NCBI RefSeq assembly: GCF_018389385.1
Contig: NZ_CP062698.1
Coordinates: forward strand, 2,235,501 to 2,299,500
DNA from: Anthocerotibacter panamensis C109
Lineage (GTDB): Bacteria > Cyanobacteriota > Cyanobacteriia > Gloeobacterales > Anthocerotibacteraceae
Direction: 5' to 3'
Length of the DNA stretch: 64,000 nt
Positions 62,424 to 64,000 of the stretch are shown here, in pieces. Under the pieces are notes generated by a model. That model searched no databases and was not told the DNA's origin. It saw only the letters and a list, made by a program, of their open reading frames with translations. Both the position numbers and the translations under genes were made by a program. Each line of letters opens with the position of its first letter. The first letter of the stretch is position 1.

Positions 62424-63268
62424 TGCTCCTCCTCACTCCATAACTTTGCTGAACCAATTTTTGTGCTCGGCTTCATGCTCTCAATTTTTTTAGCCCGATC
62501 CATCATATCTGGGCCATGCTCTTTGAGAGGGTGTGATGGAGTCCCGAGCTTTCCTTTATTGGTAAGAATCTGCTTTCCTTCTGTAGCTTTTAATCTTCCT
62601 GGCTGAGAGAGCTTTGTGTACTGTCCATGAGGATGGTCTAAAACCTTCTTGACCGCCTCCAAACCCTCCCCCATGGCTTCGGACGCCTTTAGTTCAAGAG
62701 CAGGCTTGAGCTTGTGGATCTGTTGCGTCAGTGCCTCAATACGTTGGAGTAGACGCTCTGCTTGCTTGGCATTACGGGCAGCTTTGATGGATTTACCCAC
62801 CGCATCGCCCAAGTAAGGCACCATCGAGACAAGTGACAACCCCGCACCCAAGTAATCCCCTTTTGCCAAGCTAATCGCCGCACTGATCCCATCCGAGATA
62901 GGCGTAGGATCAGCAATCCCTGCCAGATCTGCTGCTGCCTGTGCCATCTCCAGCGCCATTTCCCGGTTGAGGTGCGCTAGTTCTTTCTGGGCTAACTCCA
63001 GCGCCTCATCTGCCTTGGCTGCACCCTTGAGTGGGTTCAGTTGAACCAATTCCTGCCGTTGGGCTTCCGCACTGACAGGTGGAATTCGGATAGGGGATAG
63101 TCTACGCTCACCGGACACGGGCTCACCGGGCACTGAGTTAAAAGGGTTATTGGTGAGGAAATCGTCAGGTAGCGGGGTATAGGTGAGGATGGGTGGTTCA
63201 TCTTCCACGGGCTGCGTCTGAACCACCGGCAGTTTAAACGTAGGAGGATTTTGGCTGACGCGACGCAT
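62420..63268 (-). CDS. Second effector with pre-toxin-like region
   Basis: A 282-residue protein with no DUF4157 domain. A Pro-rich N-terminus (about 1-80) and a helical Ala/Glu/Leu-rich region are followed by IADPTPISDGISAAISLAKG, then DYLGAGLSLVSMVPYLGDAV, a pattern common just before C-terminal toxin domains of polymorphic toxins. The C-terminal 75 residues (PHGQYTKLSQPGRL, then GTPSHPLKEHGPDMMDRAKK) could be a small toxin. The last 27 residues match the end of the DUF4157 effector. It is translationally coupled to the nonsense-interrupted partner. No toxin family could be named. Confidence 0.65.
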   Translation of the reverse strand: MRRVSQNPPTFKLPVVQTQPVEDEPPILTYTPLPDDFLTNNPFNSVPGEPVSGERRLSPIRIPPVSAEAQRQELVQLNPLKGAAKADEALELAQKELAHLNREMALEMAQAAADLAGIADPTPISDGISAAISLAKGDYLGAGLSLVSMVPYLGDAVGKSIKAARNAKQAERLLQRIEALTQQIHKLKPALELKASEAMGEGLEAVKKVLDHPHGQYTKLSQPGRLKATEGKQILTNKGKLGTPSHPLKEHGPDMMDRAKKIESMKPSTKIGSAKLWSEEEQ

Positions 63269-63558
63269 AGATGGACATAATTACTCCTAAGCATTGGCGG
63301 CTTCAGGATGATAAGTAGACTTGAGATCACTACACTGAGCTTGAGAATAAACGTTCATAGCCATGGAAGACTATTGGGGATTCTACGCAGAAAACCAGCG
63401 CAAGGATTAGGAGCACCTCATCTTGGTAGGCTGGCGCAGCAGTGGGCTTTTTTGCAAAGAGGAGGATGTAAAAATATTTAGACAAGATTTCCGGGTTACC
63501 CCCATTACCTACTTCTGGGAGAGCAGGTTATTATAGGTTCACTTTCGGAGGAATCTAC

Positions 63559-63873
63559 GTGAAATTACGGAGTGTTGTCTTAGCTACTGTCGCGCTACTA
63601 TCTGCTGCTGCTGTTCGGGCGGATGCGTTCACGCCCCCTTCAGCCCAAACGACTTTAATCTGCACCAATTCGAGCCTCAACGCGGTCGATCACCCAGAAG
63701 ACTACACCAATTGCATCAATGTTGTGATTCCGACAGTCTGTGGTTATTGGGTGGCTAATGGAGACTTCACTAGCCCTCTTTTCGGTAAGTACATGCGGGT
63801 CTGGAATAACTTCTGTTCTGTCTATACAGCTAACAGCACGGATCGGGGATTTAATCCACCACCGGGGGAATAA
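63559..63873 (+). CDS. Small exported protein, 104 residues
   Basis: GTG start with GGAGGA about 8 bases upstream. A signal peptide (SVVLATVALLSAAAVRADA) is followed by about 80 mature residues containing four Cys (TLICTNSSL, YTNCINVVIPTVCGYWV, NNFCSVYTA), likely two disulfides. No family was recognised. The 3' end overlaps the convergent partial gene by about 23 bases. Confidence 0.65.
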   Translation: MKLRSVVLATVALLSAAAVRADAFTPPSAQTTLICTNSSLNAVDHPEDYTNCINVVIPTVCGYWVANGDFTSPLFGKYMRVWNNFCSVYTANSTDRGFNPPPGE

Positions 63874-64000
63874 GGCACTCAATAGCTTTCAACAAAGCTT
63901 TGCGTTCTACTGGCTCCCAATACTGCACGGTCTTCGGGAAGTGTTCATTAATCCGGCCAATCCACTCCAGGACCGGCTTAAGGGCTCCACTTCCCAACAG
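63851..64000 (-). CDS. C-terminal end of a gene cut by the window edge
   Basis: An open minus-strand frame from the edge to TAA at 63851-63853. The visible 49 residues include LKPVLEWIGRINEHFPKTVQ and YWEPVERKALLKAIECLIPP. Codon use looks coding and soluble, but the family cannot be named from this fragment. Confidence 0.55.
   Translation of the reverse strand: MLGSGALKPVLEWIGRINEHFPKTVQYWEPVERKALLKAIECLIPPVVD

Larger units (their letters stand above)
60657..62505 (-). repeat. Segmental duplication, degenerate copy
   Basis: Homologue of 56153-58115 in direct orientation, 4.4-4.5 kb away. It is shorter by the 109-base deletion in the AAA part and by small in-frame indels in the partner gene. 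Near-identity in the spacer 61643-61826 indicates a recent copy or gene conversion. Confidence 0.85.

Noticed and set aside
63362-63409. 15-codon frame MEDYWGFYAENQRKD
   Set aside because: Too short and no initiation or export features; no support for a gene.

Overview
The window is cyanobacterial chromosome. Taxonomic markers are psbA (photosystem II D1), ndhC, ycf54, the aldehyde-deformylating oxygenase/acyl-ACP reductase pair for alkane synthesis, a DUF760 protein, an SLH-type outer-membrane protein, and a predicted cofactor-assembly-of-complex-C protein. Base composition is moderate to high GC in the core genes and clearly more AT-rich in two accessory islands. I cannot fix the genus from the sequence alone. 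No rRNA, tRNA or CRISPR array was recognised.

Layout. 1-6.7 kb: housekeeping and envelope genes (TPR protein, membrane-fusion/HlyD-like protein with a PqqD-like head, SLH protein, ndhC, UvrD-type helicase). 6.8-18.7 kb: a DNA-phosphorothioation (Dnd) defence island. A modification operon (dndC-dndD-dndE-PT-associated methyltransferase) is separated by a small Xre-type regulator from a second, tightly overlapping operon. That operon encodes a PLD-helicase restriction protein, a 69-residue protein, a Rad50-like ATPase, a Uma2 nuclease and an HNH nuclease with a likely sulfur-binding N-terminus. dndA and dndB are not in the window. 18.8-55.1 kb: mostly core genes with many small operons and back-to-back genes: complex C assembly, an odd cytochrome b6-like protein missing one haem ligand, pgsA, hsp20, TPR and transglutaminase proteins, dprA, hisC, ddl, spoIID-like, peroxiredoxin, znuA behind a clear Zur-type box, scpB, ftsX, LOG, ycf54, nupC, psbA, a Ser/Thr kinase, a SUOX-fold protein, mutY, amtB with an NtcA-like promoter, ado-aar, a divergent subtilase/sedolisin-like protease, a PEP-CTERM protein and pdxJ.

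55.3-63.3 kb: an island related to extracellular contractile injection systems (eCIS). It has an Afp15-like AAA+ ATPase, a DUF4157 (eCIS core) effector with peptidoglycan-binding and lysozyme-like regions, and small exported proteins translationally coupled to the effectors. A segment of about 1.9 kb has been duplicated. The second copy carries a different effector body with a pre-toxin-like segment, a nonsense-interrupted exported partner and a truncated, frameshifted ATPase. Noncoding and ATPase parts of the duplication are nearly identical, while the effector-partner genes have diverged. That is the pattern expected of a diversifying toxin/immunity cassette. No sheath, tube or baseplate genes are present here.

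Broken genes: an adaptor-protein remnant near 21 kb, a Ca-binding-type protein interrupted by two in-frame stops near 31.4 kb, and the two pseudogenes of the eCIS-like duplication. Small genes found by eye are a 27-residue lipoprotein (26.2 kb) and a 53-residue basic protein (28.7 kb). The right edge cuts a minus-strand gene.
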